Of a stretch of DNA of 8,474 bases, positions 1-6,590 are shown piece by piece. Positions within the stretch are counted from its first letter, which is position 1. Every line of letters begins with the position of its first letter. The translations under genes were made by a program, and so were the position numbers. The stretch lies in NCBI GenBank assembly GCA_937900045.1, contig CALCEB010000027.1:1-8474 (forward strand). Direction: 5' to 3'. The notes beneath the pieces were generated by a model, which saw nothing but the letters and a program-made list of their open reading frames with translations, was not told the origin of the DNA and did not search any database. The DNA is from an uncultured Acidobacteriota bacterium. GTDB lineage: Bacteria; Acidobacteriota; Terriglobia; UBA7540.

Positions 1-1002
1 GATCATGCCCGCCGCCACCTGTCGCTCAAATTCGGGTAGCGTCAAGTAGCGGGAGCCACGCGCCGTGGTTGTCTTGGGGCCGATCCGGACGGTTTGCGTT
101 GTTCGCACCGCCACACCGGACTTGTTCACTTTGGCGGACACGCCGCCCACCTGCACCGTCTGCGGCTCAAAAACGTGCCAGTTGGTCACCAGCACTCTCC
201 CCTGGGTGAGCAAGGGCATCAGGTGGGAAGGAACCAAGTCGCGCGTACGGTACAGGCTGGCTTCGCCTTCTTTGGGGTCAAGTTCCCGAAGCCTCCGCCG
301 GATGGTCACGTTGGGGCACACCACCAGCACCACGTCAGAGAAACGCCCGTCGCTTCGGTCATTCACTTTATTCAGAATGCTCCAGGCGGCGAGCATGCCC
401 ATGACGGTGGTCTTGCCGGCGCCGGTGGCCATCTTCGCGGCGTAACGCAGGAAACCTTTAGAAGCGGCTCTTATTGCGGCTCTTGTAGCGCCGCCCTTTA
501 GGGCGGCACCTGCCGGGCTAAAGCCCGCCGCTAGGGCGGCACTTGCCGGGCTAAAGCCCGCCGCTACAGATTCGGTCGGCTCATCGCGAGGAAATGCGAT
601 ACCCTGGCGGAAATCCTGTCGAGCCTCGGTGAGGAAAATGATGGTCTCTGCGGCTTCGATCTGGGCGAAGAAAAGGCGTTTCTCGCGACCGTCGCGCTGC
701 CACCACTGCAAGAGTTCAAGCGTAGTCCGGGTGACGCCTGGGTAGCCCGCCACCTTCCAAGCTTTCACTCGCTCACGAATCAGGTTCACCAGCCCCAGCT
801 CGTAAGCCGACGGGTATTCTGGCGAGGGCGTGAGTGTGCCGTCTGACAAATCCCACGGCGTTGTTTGATCGCGCGGCGGCCAAATGACGGCGCGGCGCCT
901 GCCGTCCTTCTGCGTCGGCGGCTCGCCCTCGCGGATGTACCAGTAGAGCTTGGGTTCTTCGTAAGGCGAATTCAGGATGGGTTCGGAGACTTCGTAGCTC
1001 AT
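1..1002 (-). CDS. Restriction helicase/nuclease (Res-like) subunit, 5' part only, runs off the left edge
   Basis: Translating the minus strand from ATG at 1002 gives 334 codons without a stop, continuing past base 1. The protein opens MSYEVSEPILNSPYEEPK and carries a Walker A motif MATGAGKTT at residues 191-199, followed by DVVLVVCPNVTI and VLVTNWHVFEP, which look like the next superfamily 2 helicase strands. DEAH and later motifs, and any nuclease domain, would lie outside the window. The start overlaps the stop of the four-helix-bundle gene (ATGA at 1002-999), suggesting translational coupling. From memory of the family, this N-terminus belongs to large DEAD/DEAH restriction proteins encoded beside beta-class methyltransferases of the type found at 1659-4556, a type III-like arrangement. 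By that pairing it should translocate on or cut unmodified DNA. Oddity: residues about 146-173 are encoded by a palindromic repeat (484-568), forming an Ala/Gly-rich insert just before the ATPase core. The family call is strong; the exact restriction class is inferred. Confidence 0.9.
   Translation of the reverse strand, partial: MSYEVSEPILNSPYEEPKLYWYIREGEPPTQKDGRRRAVIWPPRDQTTPWDLSDGTLTPSPEYPSAYELGLVNLIRERVKAWKVAGYPGVTRTTLELLQWWQRDGREKRLFFAQIEAAETIIFLTEARQDFRQGIAFPRDEPTESVAAGFSPASAALAAGFSPAGAALKGGATRAAIRAASKGFLRYAAKMATGAGKTTVMGMLAAWSILNKVNDRSDGRFSDVVLVVCPNVTIRRRLRELDPKEGEASLYRTRDLVPSHLMPLLTQGRVLVTNWHVFEPQTVQVGGVSAKVNKSGVAVRTTQTVRIGPKTTTARGSRYLTLPEFERQVAAGMI
484..568 (-). repeat. In-frame palindromic repeat element with an internal 33-bp tandem repeat, inside the restriction helicase gene
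   Basis: The element is bounded by TGTAGCG on the left and CGCTACA on the right and is full of short GC-rich hairpins. Within it, 499-531 and 532-564 are 33-bp tandem copies differing at one base. In the gene frame each copy reads AAGFSPA(S/G)AAL, so the element adds about 28 residues without a stop or frameshift. A smaller direct repeat, GCGGCTCTT at 464-472 and 476-484, adjoins it. It sits between the conserved-looking blocks DFRQGIAFPRDEP and GFLRYAAKMATGAGKTT, which I would expect to be close together in relatives. Confidence 0.85.
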
Positions 1003-1523
1003 CGGCTCTTGGCCTTATCGGATTCTGAATTTTGTATTACGGATTCCGGAGCGCCTTTACGGATTCTCTCCAACTCCTTCAGGAATTCTTCACGGTCATG
1101 CGCTTGCGCCGTAGTTCGGCGGACCTTATCGCTAACGTAGCGCTGCCCCTTAAGCCCGGAATCCCGAAGCATTCGAATCCAAGCTCCAAGCTGCCTCGAG
1201 ATGCTCTCTGTTCTCGATTTCAGATTCAAGATTTCGGATTCAAGGTCAGCAAATAAAGGGATCTTTTGCAGCAATGAAAGCATCGACCGGACTTCTCCCG
1301 CCGAGCCTCGGGCGATATAAAGAAACGTGAGCAGTTCCTGATTCGTGCCCCTCTCAAAACCCTCCGCAATGTTGTTGGACACCGAAACGGCTGCCCTCTC
1401 GATCTGGTCGCGCAGGCTATGGCGCCGTCGGAAGGCAGGGCGCTCCGACACGGCATAGACCGCAACAGCCATGTCAATGGCCGCCTGCCACACCGGAAGC
1501 TGCTCGAAACGCTCGTACTTCAC
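999..1523 (-). CDS. Four-helix-bundle protein (S23 ribosomal / IVS-type family) with a C-terminal extension
   Basis: The 174-residue product begins MKYERFEQLPVWQAA and carries the family signature around residues 40-58 (QIERAAVSVSNNIAEGFER), then FLYIARGSAGEVRSML at 67-82 and a last helix near 105-120. This matches small four-helix-bundle proteins related to those encoded in 23S rRNA intervening sequences and to the Avd accessory protein of diversity-generating retroelements; their biochemical role is mostly unknown. Relatives are usually about 115-130 residues. Here a basic tail of roughly 50 residues follows, its end (VIQNSESDK) read from GATTC-type repeat DNA. The start is GTG at 1523, with GAAGAG a few bases upstream, chosen because the conserved N-terminus begins there. 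It lies between methyltransferase and helicase and overlaps the helicase start by four bases. No reverse transcriptase or variable repeat is visible here. It may be a passenger cassette or an accessory of the system. Confidence 0.88.
   Translation of the reverse strand: MKYERFEQLPVWQAAIDMAVAVYAVSERPAFRRRHSLRDQIERAAVSVSNNIAEGFERGTNQELLTFLYIARGSAGEVRSMLSLLQKIPLFADLESEILNLKSRTESISRQLGAWIRMLRDSGLKGQRYVSDKVRRTTAQAHDREEFLKELERIRKGAPESVIQNSESDKAKSR
1021..1048. repeat. GATTC-type AT-rich repeat within the 3' end of the four-helix-bundle gene
   Basis: GATTCTGAATTTTG and GGATTCC units form part of a loosely repeated family (GATTC/GAATC every 7-11 bases) seen five times between 1021 and 2630. Here it encodes the last residues of the four-helix-bundle protein. 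Confidence 0.5.
1216..1245. repeat. GATTC-type AT-rich repeat inside the four-helix-bundle gene
   Basis: Units GATTTCAGATTCAAG and ATTTCGGATTCAAGG resemble the intergenic copies at 1551-1577 and 1634-1660. In frame it encodes about residues 94-103 (LESEILNLKS), at the turn before the last helix of the bundle, where added residues would be tolerated. Confidence 0.45.
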
Positions 1524-1550
1524 TGGGACTCTTCGTGAGATCTTTTATCT

Positions 1551-1577
1551 CGAATGCTGAATGTTGAATCTTGAATT
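1551..1577. repeat. GATTC-type repeat between the methyltransferase tail remnant and the four-helix-bundle gene
   Basis: CGAATGCTGAATGTTGAATC followed by TTGAATT consists of near-tandem (T)TGAATC units. It lies just left of the methyltransferase tail remnant (1582-1626), with a similar array just right of it at 1634-1660, so the remnant is bracketed by the same repeat type. Confidence 0.6.
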
Positions 1578-1581
1578 AGGT

Positions 1582-1626
1582 TCAGACGAGCTTCTCCACC
1601 ACTATCAATTCAGTACCGCGCTCACC
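1582..1626 (-). pseudogene. Orphan second copy of a methyltransferase C-terminus (15-codon remnant)
   Basis: On the minus strand this reads GERGTELIVVEKLV then TGA, closely matching the real end of the upstream methyltransferase, DDRGNELMVVEELT then TGA (1659-1703). Over the last 42 bases 32 are identical. Six of the ten differences are at third codon positions and most replacements are conservative, which is the pattern of a copy that evolved as coding sequence. It has no start and no room for a gene, and it is not in the frame of the intact gene after its stop. GATTC-type repeats flank it on both sides. I infer the leftover 3' end of another allele or paralogue after recombination or insertion at the operon junction. 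An old target duplication is possible but explains the codon pattern less well. Confidence 0.7.
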
Positions 1627-1633
1627 CGGTTTT

Positions 1634-1660
1634 GAATCTGAAATCTTGAATCATTGAATC
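1634..1660. repeat. GATTC-type repeat at the end of the methyltransferase gene
   Basis: GAATCTGAAATCTTGAATC followed by ATTGAATC abuts the methyltransferase stop codon (1659-1661) and separates the intact gene end from the tail remnant. Confidence 0.6.
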
Positions 1661-4556
1661 ATGTGAGCTCCTCCACCACCATCAACTCATTGCCTCGATC
1701 GTCGATCACCTTGACGGCGATCTGCCGGTGCTCTCCGGCCTCAAAGGGCGCGCTGGTGGTTCCCGACAAATGATCCCAAACGCTTTCTTCGTATTCCCCC
1801 TTCAGCGCCTTCTTCAAGCTGTCCCACGCGCCCGTGCGCGGAAAGAACGCCTGTGAGACGTGGAAGCAAAGCCCATTGTAATCGGTGTCGAGAAACCACG
1901 CCGGCACATCGTTCCCGCCCCGGTGCTGGACATCCATTGTGATCGGGTCGAACACGTCCAGGCCGAGTAATTCCACTTGGTATTCTGTAGCGGCGGTGTC
2001 CCCACCGCCGGTCTGTTGGTGCGCCGGTTTCTGATTGACGGCATGCCGGCCAGAGGCCGCCGCTACAGGACGGACCTTGATTTCCGGTAGCCCGCAGACG
2101 CTGAATATCTGGCTGCTGCGCATGTTCTTCAGCAGGTCGCCCATCATCAGGTCGGGCGTGGCCTGAATGTAGGTGGCCGGGATGCCCACCACCGCGTCGC
2201 AGTTCTCAATCAACTGGCGGGCGTTCGGCTGGATGGCGAAGCCGATGACGTACAGGTGGGTGTAATTCTTAAGTGAGGCTTCTTTCGCCGCTTCCTGGAC
2301 CAAACGCTCGCCCACCGCCCCGTTTTCCGGGCCAAATACCAGCGCCACCGGCTTCGCCGACAATGGCAAGGCTTTTCCGTTCTTCTCTTTGGCTTCCTGA
2401 AAAGCCTCTTCAAGCGTGGGTGACTGGCCCGGCACCGTTGCATCCACCAGCGCCTCTGCGGACAGGGAAAGCGTTTTGGCGGGCGGGCGGATGTTCTTAA
2501 GCGATAGCGTCTTGTTGCCGTCCAAACGCAGCACGGGCGATTTGCGCAGGATTTCCAACATGCGGTCCACGTGGTCCCGTAGGGGCGGTTCGCGAACCGC
2601 CCCTACGGCGGAATCCGGAATCTTCGAATCGGGTATCGCGCCCACGGAGGGCGGGGCAAGCCCCGCCCCTACGTCTACTGGGGTGGGGATCGTCCCTTCC
2701 AAACAAAACGCCCCGGTAACCCGCGTGATTTTGGCATCGCGCTCCGGCCGGTCTACCAGCACTTCTTCCTTGGGCGGCTCGTTGTTGGCAATCGATTCGA
2801 GTGTGATGTGCGGCACAATGCCGCCCACTTCTTCGCCCTTCTTGTTCTGCTTGCGCTGGTAAACAAACCCAGCCGCCGGCCCGCGTGCGTCGTCATTCAG
2901 CTCGTACCAGGGGAAAGTGGCGGTGAGCAATCGCTGGCGCGCCAGCGCCAGGGGCACGCGGCTGGTGTCCATGGTGATCCAGCGCCGGCCCCACTGCTCG
3001 GCCACATAAGCCGTGGTGCCGCTGCCACACGTGGGGTCGAGAACAAGGTCGCCCGGGTCGGTGGCCATAAGAATGCAACGCTGGATTGCGAGCGTCGCGG
3101 TTTGTACGACATAAATCTTTCCTTCGGTTCGGCTCTGAATCCCGCCGACATCTTGCCAGAGGTTGGCGATCGGGAAAACGGGGAAATCATCCAGGAATCG
3201 CACATATCGTATTGAATTGCCCTCGATAACAATTCTTCCTCTCTCACCGAGCGATCCAAGACCCTCAAGGGTTGTCTTCCAATGCATTCCTGTAGGAGGT
3301 CGCCAAATTTTGCCGGCAAATTGAAATGCTTGGTCTGATTCGACCGTGCCTTGTGCAGTCAATTGATCGACAGTAGCAAGTCTGCTCGGCTCAAACCTGC
3401 CATGTGGGATCGATCCTAGTTCTGAGACAGGTTTGTATTTTGTCGCTCCCTCCTCCCCTGCCTCTTTCGGCATGTAGAGCTGCCTATACTTGATATGCTC
3501 GCGATCCTTCGCGTACCAGAGTATGTAATCAGCAATCGAAGAAAGCGTGTCCCCTGAGAATCCCGTTGTCTTGGCAAAGGCGATGAGGCAGACGAAGTGC
3601 TTCTCACCGAAGACTTCATCCATGACCTCACGCAGATGGTGAAAGTTTGCGTCGCTGATCTGCACAAAAATGCTGCCGCTCGACGCGAGCAAATCGCGGC
3701 AAAGCAGCAGCCGGTCGCGTAGATAGGTCAAATAGGAGTGCAGGCCCAGCTCCCAGGTGTCGCGATAGGCTTGCACCATTTCGGGCTCGCGCGTCATGTC
3801 CTCATCGTCGTTGTGGCTCACGTCGCGCTTGCGGACGAAGGGCTGGAAGTTGGAGCCGAACTTCACCCCGTAGGGCGGGTCCATGTAAATCATCTGCGCC
3901 TGCCCGCCCAGGCCCTCATAGTGCAGGAGCGAGTTCATCACCGCGAGCGAATCGCCCAGCATCATGCGGTTCACCCACTGGTCGCGATGCTCGTAGGCGC
4001 GCAGCACCTGATCGGTGACGGAATGCTGGGGGTCGCCGAAAAGCTCGAACATCGTCTGCTGCTTATCGCGCTTGTGGCCGGTGAGCGTCTCGATGATGGC
4101 CTTGGTACTCAAGCGCTCGTGGACAAAAAGTGGCAGGGTAGGCACGTCAAAGGAGAGCCGCTCCGCCTTGCCCGCCCAGTTCAGGAACGGCCTGCCGAGC
4201 GCCTTGAGCCGGGCCACGGCATCCTGAAGACCGCTGATAGAGCAAATTTCCTTGGCCCGTCCTTCAAAGTCCTTGCCCGAATAGAAGCGACGCAGCTCCT
4301 TGAACCGGTATGGCGGGGGCAAGGCGGCGGCTTCCTCGATCACTGCGACCAGCCATTCGCCAAGCTCCCGCACGCCGCTTTGCCCGTCCCAATCGAGTGC
4401 CGGTGAGAGTGACGAATCGTAGCGATAGGGTGCGGGAGGCTTGCGCTTCTTGAACTGCGCCTGCGTGCCCACGTCCGGCCGCATCGGAGATTCGGACTCC
4501 GGGTGCTTGTAGCTTTCCGCTTGCTGTGGTCGAGCCGCTCGTTTTCTTTGTGGCAT
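1659..4556 (-). CDS. Large beta-class site-specific DNA methyltransferase (type III Mod-like)
   Basis: The 965-residue enzyme should transfer a methyl group from S-adenosylmethionine to a base (N6-adenine or N4-cytosine) at its recognition site, protecting host DNA from the neighbouring restriction helicase. The catalytic motif IV DPPY is at residues 226-229 (MIYMDPPYGVKFGSNF), and the cofactor motif I DPTCGSGTT is at 507-515. Motif IV preceding motif I defines the beta class, to which type III Mod subunits belong; the segment between is the likely target-recognition region. The first 45 residues are basic and look disordered. About 400 residues follow motif I, ending in a conserved-looking block (YQVELLGLDVFDP to the stop). 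The length exceeds that of classical Mod proteins and fits the long methyltransferases that pair with large DEAD-box restriction proteins. Residues about 628-660 and 831-857 are encoded by palindromic repeats. ATG at 4556 has only a weak GGGGG upstream. Sequence specificity cannot be read from the sequence. Confidence 0.92.
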   Translation of the reverse strand: MPQRKRAARPQQAESYKHPESESPMRPDVGTQAQFKKRKPPAPYRYDSSLSPALDWDGQSGVRELGEWLVAVIEEAAALPPPYRFKELRRFYSGKDFEGRAKEICSISGLQDAVARLKALGRPFLNWAGKAERLSFDVPTLPLFVHERLSTKAIIETLTGHKRDKQQTMFELFGDPQHSVTDQVLRAYEHRDQWVNRMMLGDSLAVMNSLLHYEGLGGQAQMIYMDPPYGVKFGSNFQPFVRKRDVSHNDDEDMTREPEMVQAYRDTWELGLHSYLTYLRDRLLLCRDLLASSGSIFVQISDANFHHLREVMDEVFGEKHFVCLIAFAKTTGFSGDTLSSIADYILWYAKDREHIKYRQLYMPKEAGEEGATKYKPVSELGSIPHGRFEPSRLATVDQLTAQGTVESDQAFQFAGKIWRPPTGMHWKTTLEGLGSLGERGRIVIEGNSIRYVRFLDDFPVFPIANLWQDVGGIQSRTEGKIYVVQTATLAIQRCILMATDPGDLVLDPTCGSGTTAYVAEQWGRRWITMDTSRVPLALARQRLLTATFPWYELNDDARGPAAGFVYQRKQNKKGEEVGGIVPHITLESIANNEPPKEEVLVDRPERDAKITRVTGAFCLEGTIPTPVDVGAGLAPPSVGAIPDSKIPDSAVGAVREPPLRDHVDRMLEILRKSPVLRLDGNKTLSLKNIRPPAKTLSLSAEALVDATVPGQSPTLEEAFQEAKEKNGKALPLSAKPVALVFGPENGAVGERLVQEAAKEASLKNYTHLYVIGFAIQPNARQLIENCDAVVGIPATYIQATPDLMMGDLLKNMRSSQIFSVCGLPEIKVRPVAAASGRHAVNQKPAHQQTGGGDTAATEYQVELLGLDVFDPITMDVQHRGGNDVPAWFLDTDYNGLCFHVSQAFFPRTGAWDSLKKALKGEYEESVWDHLSGTTSAPFEAGEHRQIAVKVIDDRGNELMVVEELT
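1986..2067 (-). repeat. In-frame palindromic element with 11-bp terminal inverted repeats, in the methyltransferase gene
   Basis: The ends are perfect inverted repeats: TGTAGCGGCGG at 1986-1996 and CCGCCGCTACA at 2057-2067. An internal hairpin pairs CGGCGGTG (1991-1998) with CACCGCCG (2003-2010). The gene reads through it in frame as about residues 831-857 (VAAASGRHAVNQ, then a Gln/Gly-rich part). The insert separates PEIKVRP from EYQVELLGLDVFDP, which I would expect to be nearly adjacent in relatives. Confidence 0.85.
2577..2608. repeat. Perfect 32-bp palindrome inside the methyltransferase gene
   Basis: The sequence from CCGTAGGGGCGG to CCGCCCCTACGG is its own reverse complement over all 32 bases, centred on TTCGCGAA. 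It is the GTAGGGGCGG variant of the elements at 484-568 and 1986-2067. In frame it encodes VGAVREPPLR (residues about 650-660). Confidence 0.9.
2611..2630. repeat. GATTC-type repeat nested between two palindromes
   Basis: GAATCCGGAATCTTCGAATC lies between the hairpins at 2577-2608 and 2649-2673 and encodes IPDSKIPDS-like residues. It is the same style of repeat as at 1551-1660, here inside a conserved enzyme gene. Confidence 0.5.
2649..2673 (-). repeat. GC-rich hairpin repeat in the methyltransferase gene
   Basis: Arms GGGCGGGGC (2649-2657) and GCCCCGCCC (2660-2668) flank a two-base loop, ending CTACG like the other elements. On the gene strand it begins GTA GGG GCG, the same codon phase as the other three element starts, and encodes VGAGLAPP (residues about 628-637). 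Confidence 0.8.
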
Positions 4557-4920
4557 GGCGCCCCCATCCGTGGCTTAAGCCCGGAAGTGCAAATTAAATC
4601 AGAATTCGACCCGCGAGTCTATGCCCCGGCCTCGTCCACTGCGAAATTCATATGTAAATAGCGGTCGAACGGTCCAAAGGCGGCGCGGGGGGATACAGGC
4701 CGCTGTATCTCGAAACTTGCTGGAACCTGCAGGACGTGATGACAGGCTGAAAGATCGAGCAAGGGCGTGCTGCCCAAAAGTGCTCCTATGCACAAGGACA
4801 AGTCCGTCTACTCTTTGGGCCGAAGGGGCAGGGCCGGCATCGATTGCAAGGCTTCCTGGCAAGCTCTTGGAAGAGGCCGAGCCCGCCAGCCGATTAGTTC
4901 ATCGCCGCTTGCGAACCCGT
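4557..4920. other. Intergenic stretch between the secreted protein and the methyltransferase
   Basis: I see no convincing gene on either strand; open frames here are rich in Arg, Pro, Ser and Cys, as expected of chance frames. It should hold the methyltransferase promoter and the end of the secreted protein's transcript. A small hairpin, GATACAG-GCCG-CTGTATC at 4692-4709, is present but has no T-tract in either direction, so I do not call a terminator. Confidence 0.5.
4593..4621 (-). promoter_or_regulatory. Weak sigma70-like promoter candidate for the restriction-modification operon
   Basis: On the minus strand TAGACT (4616-4621, four of six to TTGACA) and TTTAAT (4593-4598, five of six to TATAAT) are 17 bases apart, about 37 bases upstream of the methyltransferase ATG. 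The match is modest and phyla outside the model organisms may use other boxes. Confidence 0.3.
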
Positions 4921-6411
4921 TTACCGGATGAGCGCCGGGTATTTCAGAGGCGGATGGTCAGACTTAGGATGAGCCACCGGATGATCCGAGGCCGAGGACA
5001 GCGCCCAGCCCTGGGGCGCGCCGATGGATCCGGCAACCTGAGTGTACATCGCCTCATTGAACGTGGACCCCACAGGCTGCTTGGCAACGGCAAAGTAACC
5101 GTGCGTGGCAAGGGCGGAATAGGTGCTTGCAAAGTAGTCGCCCACCATGTACCCGGAGAAGGTGTTGGGCAACCAGGTGAGCGTCATCGGGCCTGCAAGT
5201 TGAATGGCGGGGTACCAGGACTTCCCTCCCGACGTGGAAAACACAAAGCCCACATCCAACTGGCAGGTGGACGTCGTGCAGTTGGTTTGCGGGTAATAGT
5301 AATAGACGAGGTCGAGTCGGGCCGTGGGGGAAGGAGACGTGGCATCAGCCGCCAGGCCGGGAAGAAAATGGTCAACGGTGCTTGAGACGGAGTCGATCGG
5401 GATGCGGGCCGGCGCCGTCCAAGCGATACCGTCTGCGGAAGTGCTCAGGACAACGTCGTTCTCCGCGCAATTGGTGCGAAAGCGGCAATCGGACCAAACC
5501 ACGTAGACGTTGCCCTTGGGGTCCTCGCTTGCCGAGGGAAGCGGACCACTGCGCAGCCCGCCCGCCTCGTTGTGGCTGAAGATGCTGGCCACGGCGACGG
5601 TGCTGCTCCAACTGATTCCTCCGTTGGTGGACTGGAAAGACATGACCGAGCCCTCAAACGCGTCGTCGATGGGCACGATGACGGTTCCGTTCGGCTGCAC
5701 CAGAGGCTGGCCGCCGATGCCAGAAGCGAAGTCGGCAGTGTTCAGCGCCGGTGACCAGGTTTGTCCGCCGTCGGTCGAAGTGCTCATATAAATGAGATTG
5801 CCTTGCGCGGGGTTATCCCATTCCACGTAGCAATTCCCGTAATAGGGACTGGTGGCGGAATTGTCGCAGGTGATCCAATCCTTGTCCGAGCTATCCACGG
5901 GCGGCCCGACGCTTACAGGATTGTCCCAATTGATCCCATCGTTGGACCGGCTGACCACGACCGCGGGGATGGGGGTGTTCGAATTGACCAGAGGCAGGGA
6001 GGCAATCAGCCAGACACCGTAGGCGGCATCATAGGCCACGGCAGCATCACTGATGGCGTCATAAGGGTTGTTAGGGTTCTGAGCTTTAGTAATGCCGGGA
6101 AGATAGCCGTTTGACCAAGTGGCGCCGCTGTTGGTTGAGGTGGCAAAGCCGATGTCTGCGGCGCCTCCGCTGAAGATGCGTCCCACCTGGAATGCCGTGA
6201 CAATGGTTGACCCGTAGGAGTAGCTGTCCGGCTCAACCTCGGTCGCATGCTGGCTGGAGGTGTTCTTGAAAGTATCCTGACTTAATTGCACCAAGGCAAC
6301 CTGTGCATGAGCCAGGGAAGAAAAGATCAGGATGAAACCCAATGTCAACAGGGACACAACAAAGGCCCTAAGTTCATTAGTCAAATTCCGCCAGCTTAAT
6401 AATCCTTCCAT
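4921..6411 (-). CDS. Secreted sialidase-superfamily (Asp-box/BNR repeat) beta-propeller protein
   Basis: The 496-residue product begins with a signal peptide: Arg-containing n-region, a hydrophobic core (FVVSLLTLGFILIF) and a likely cleavage site AHA|Q after residue 36, so it is exported. The mature part has six Asp-box-like motifs at about residues 92-99 (STNSGATW), 154-162 (SRSNDGINW), 212-219 (STDGGQTW), 261-268 (STNGGISW), 324-331 and 393-399, consistent with a six-bladed propeller as in the sialidase/BNR superfamily. I see no FRIP/YRIP arginine motif, so enzymatic sialidase activity should not be assumed; it may bind or cleave another glycan. Cysteines come in close pairs (182/194, 309/315, 378/383), plausibly disulfides. 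I prefer ATG at 6411, which gives a signal peptide of normal length; an in-frame GTG at 6444 would add 11 residues. It appears monocistronic, with its own promoter candidate and large gaps on both sides. Confidence 0.88.
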   Translation of the reverse strand: MEGLLSWRNLTNELRAFVVSLLTLGFILIFSSLAHAQVALVQLSQDTFKNTSSQHATEVEPDSYSYGSTIVTAFQVGRIFSGGAADIGFATSTNSGATWSNGYLPGITKAQNPNNPYDAISDAAVAYDAAYGVWLIASLPLVNSNTPIPAVVVSRSNDGINWDNPVSVGPPVDSSDKDWITCDNSATSPYYGNCYVEWDNPAQGNLIYMSTSTDGGQTWSPALNTADFASGIGGQPLVQPNGTVIVPIDDAFEGSVMSFQSTNGGISWSSTVAVASIFSHNEAGGLRSGPLPSASEDPKGNVYVVWSDCRFRTNCAENDVVLSTSADGIAWTAPARIPIDSVSSTVDHFLPGLAADATSPSPTARLDLVYYYYPQTNCTTSTCQLDVGFVFSTSGGKSWYPAIQLAGPMTLTWLPNTFSGYMVGDYFASTYSALATHGYFAVAKQPVGSTFNEAMYTQVAGSIGAPQGWALSSASDHPVAHPKSDHPPLKYPALIR

Positions 6412-6516
6412 GATGCACTCATTTCCCTTCTCTGAAATTTTCACATTCCGGAGGAATCCCCGCGCCGCGAATTTGCCCTCCTCGCGGATGGAATTTATCC
6501 CTCAAATCGCGCACAG

Positions 6517-6545
6517 AGCATATGCCAAGCGCGCACACTTGTAAA
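6517..6545 (-). promoter_or_regulatory. Sigma70-like promoter candidate for the secreted propeller protein
   Basis: On the minus strand TTTACA (6540-6545, five of six to TTGACA) and TATGCT (6517-6522, four of six to TATAAT) are separated by exactly 17 bases. Initiation near 6510 would give a leader of roughly 100 bases before ATG 6411. This is the best promoter match in the window, but sequence-only. Confidence 0.45.
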
Positions 6546-6590
6546 GCGGTCTTCCTGAACGTTTGCCGGGGGTGCACGACAGGGAAATGA

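Noticed and set aside
999..1523. Diversity-generating retroelement, suggested by the Avd-like fold
   Set aside because: No reverse transcriptase, template repeat or variable repeat is present in the window.
3738..4406. Long plus-strand open frame antisense to the methyltransferase
   Set aside because: It is a shadow of a gene with clear catalytic motifs; its composition (many His, Leu, Val, Arg) comes from reverse-complemented codons.
4692..4709. Hairpin GATACAG-GCCG-CTGTATC as a terminator
   Set aside because: No T-tract follows in either direction and it lies over 200 bases after the nearest stop codon.
4621..5385. 254-codon plus-strand open frame
   Set aside because: Arg/Gly/Pro-rich, overlaps the secreted protein antisense, and has no ribosome site or recognisable motif.
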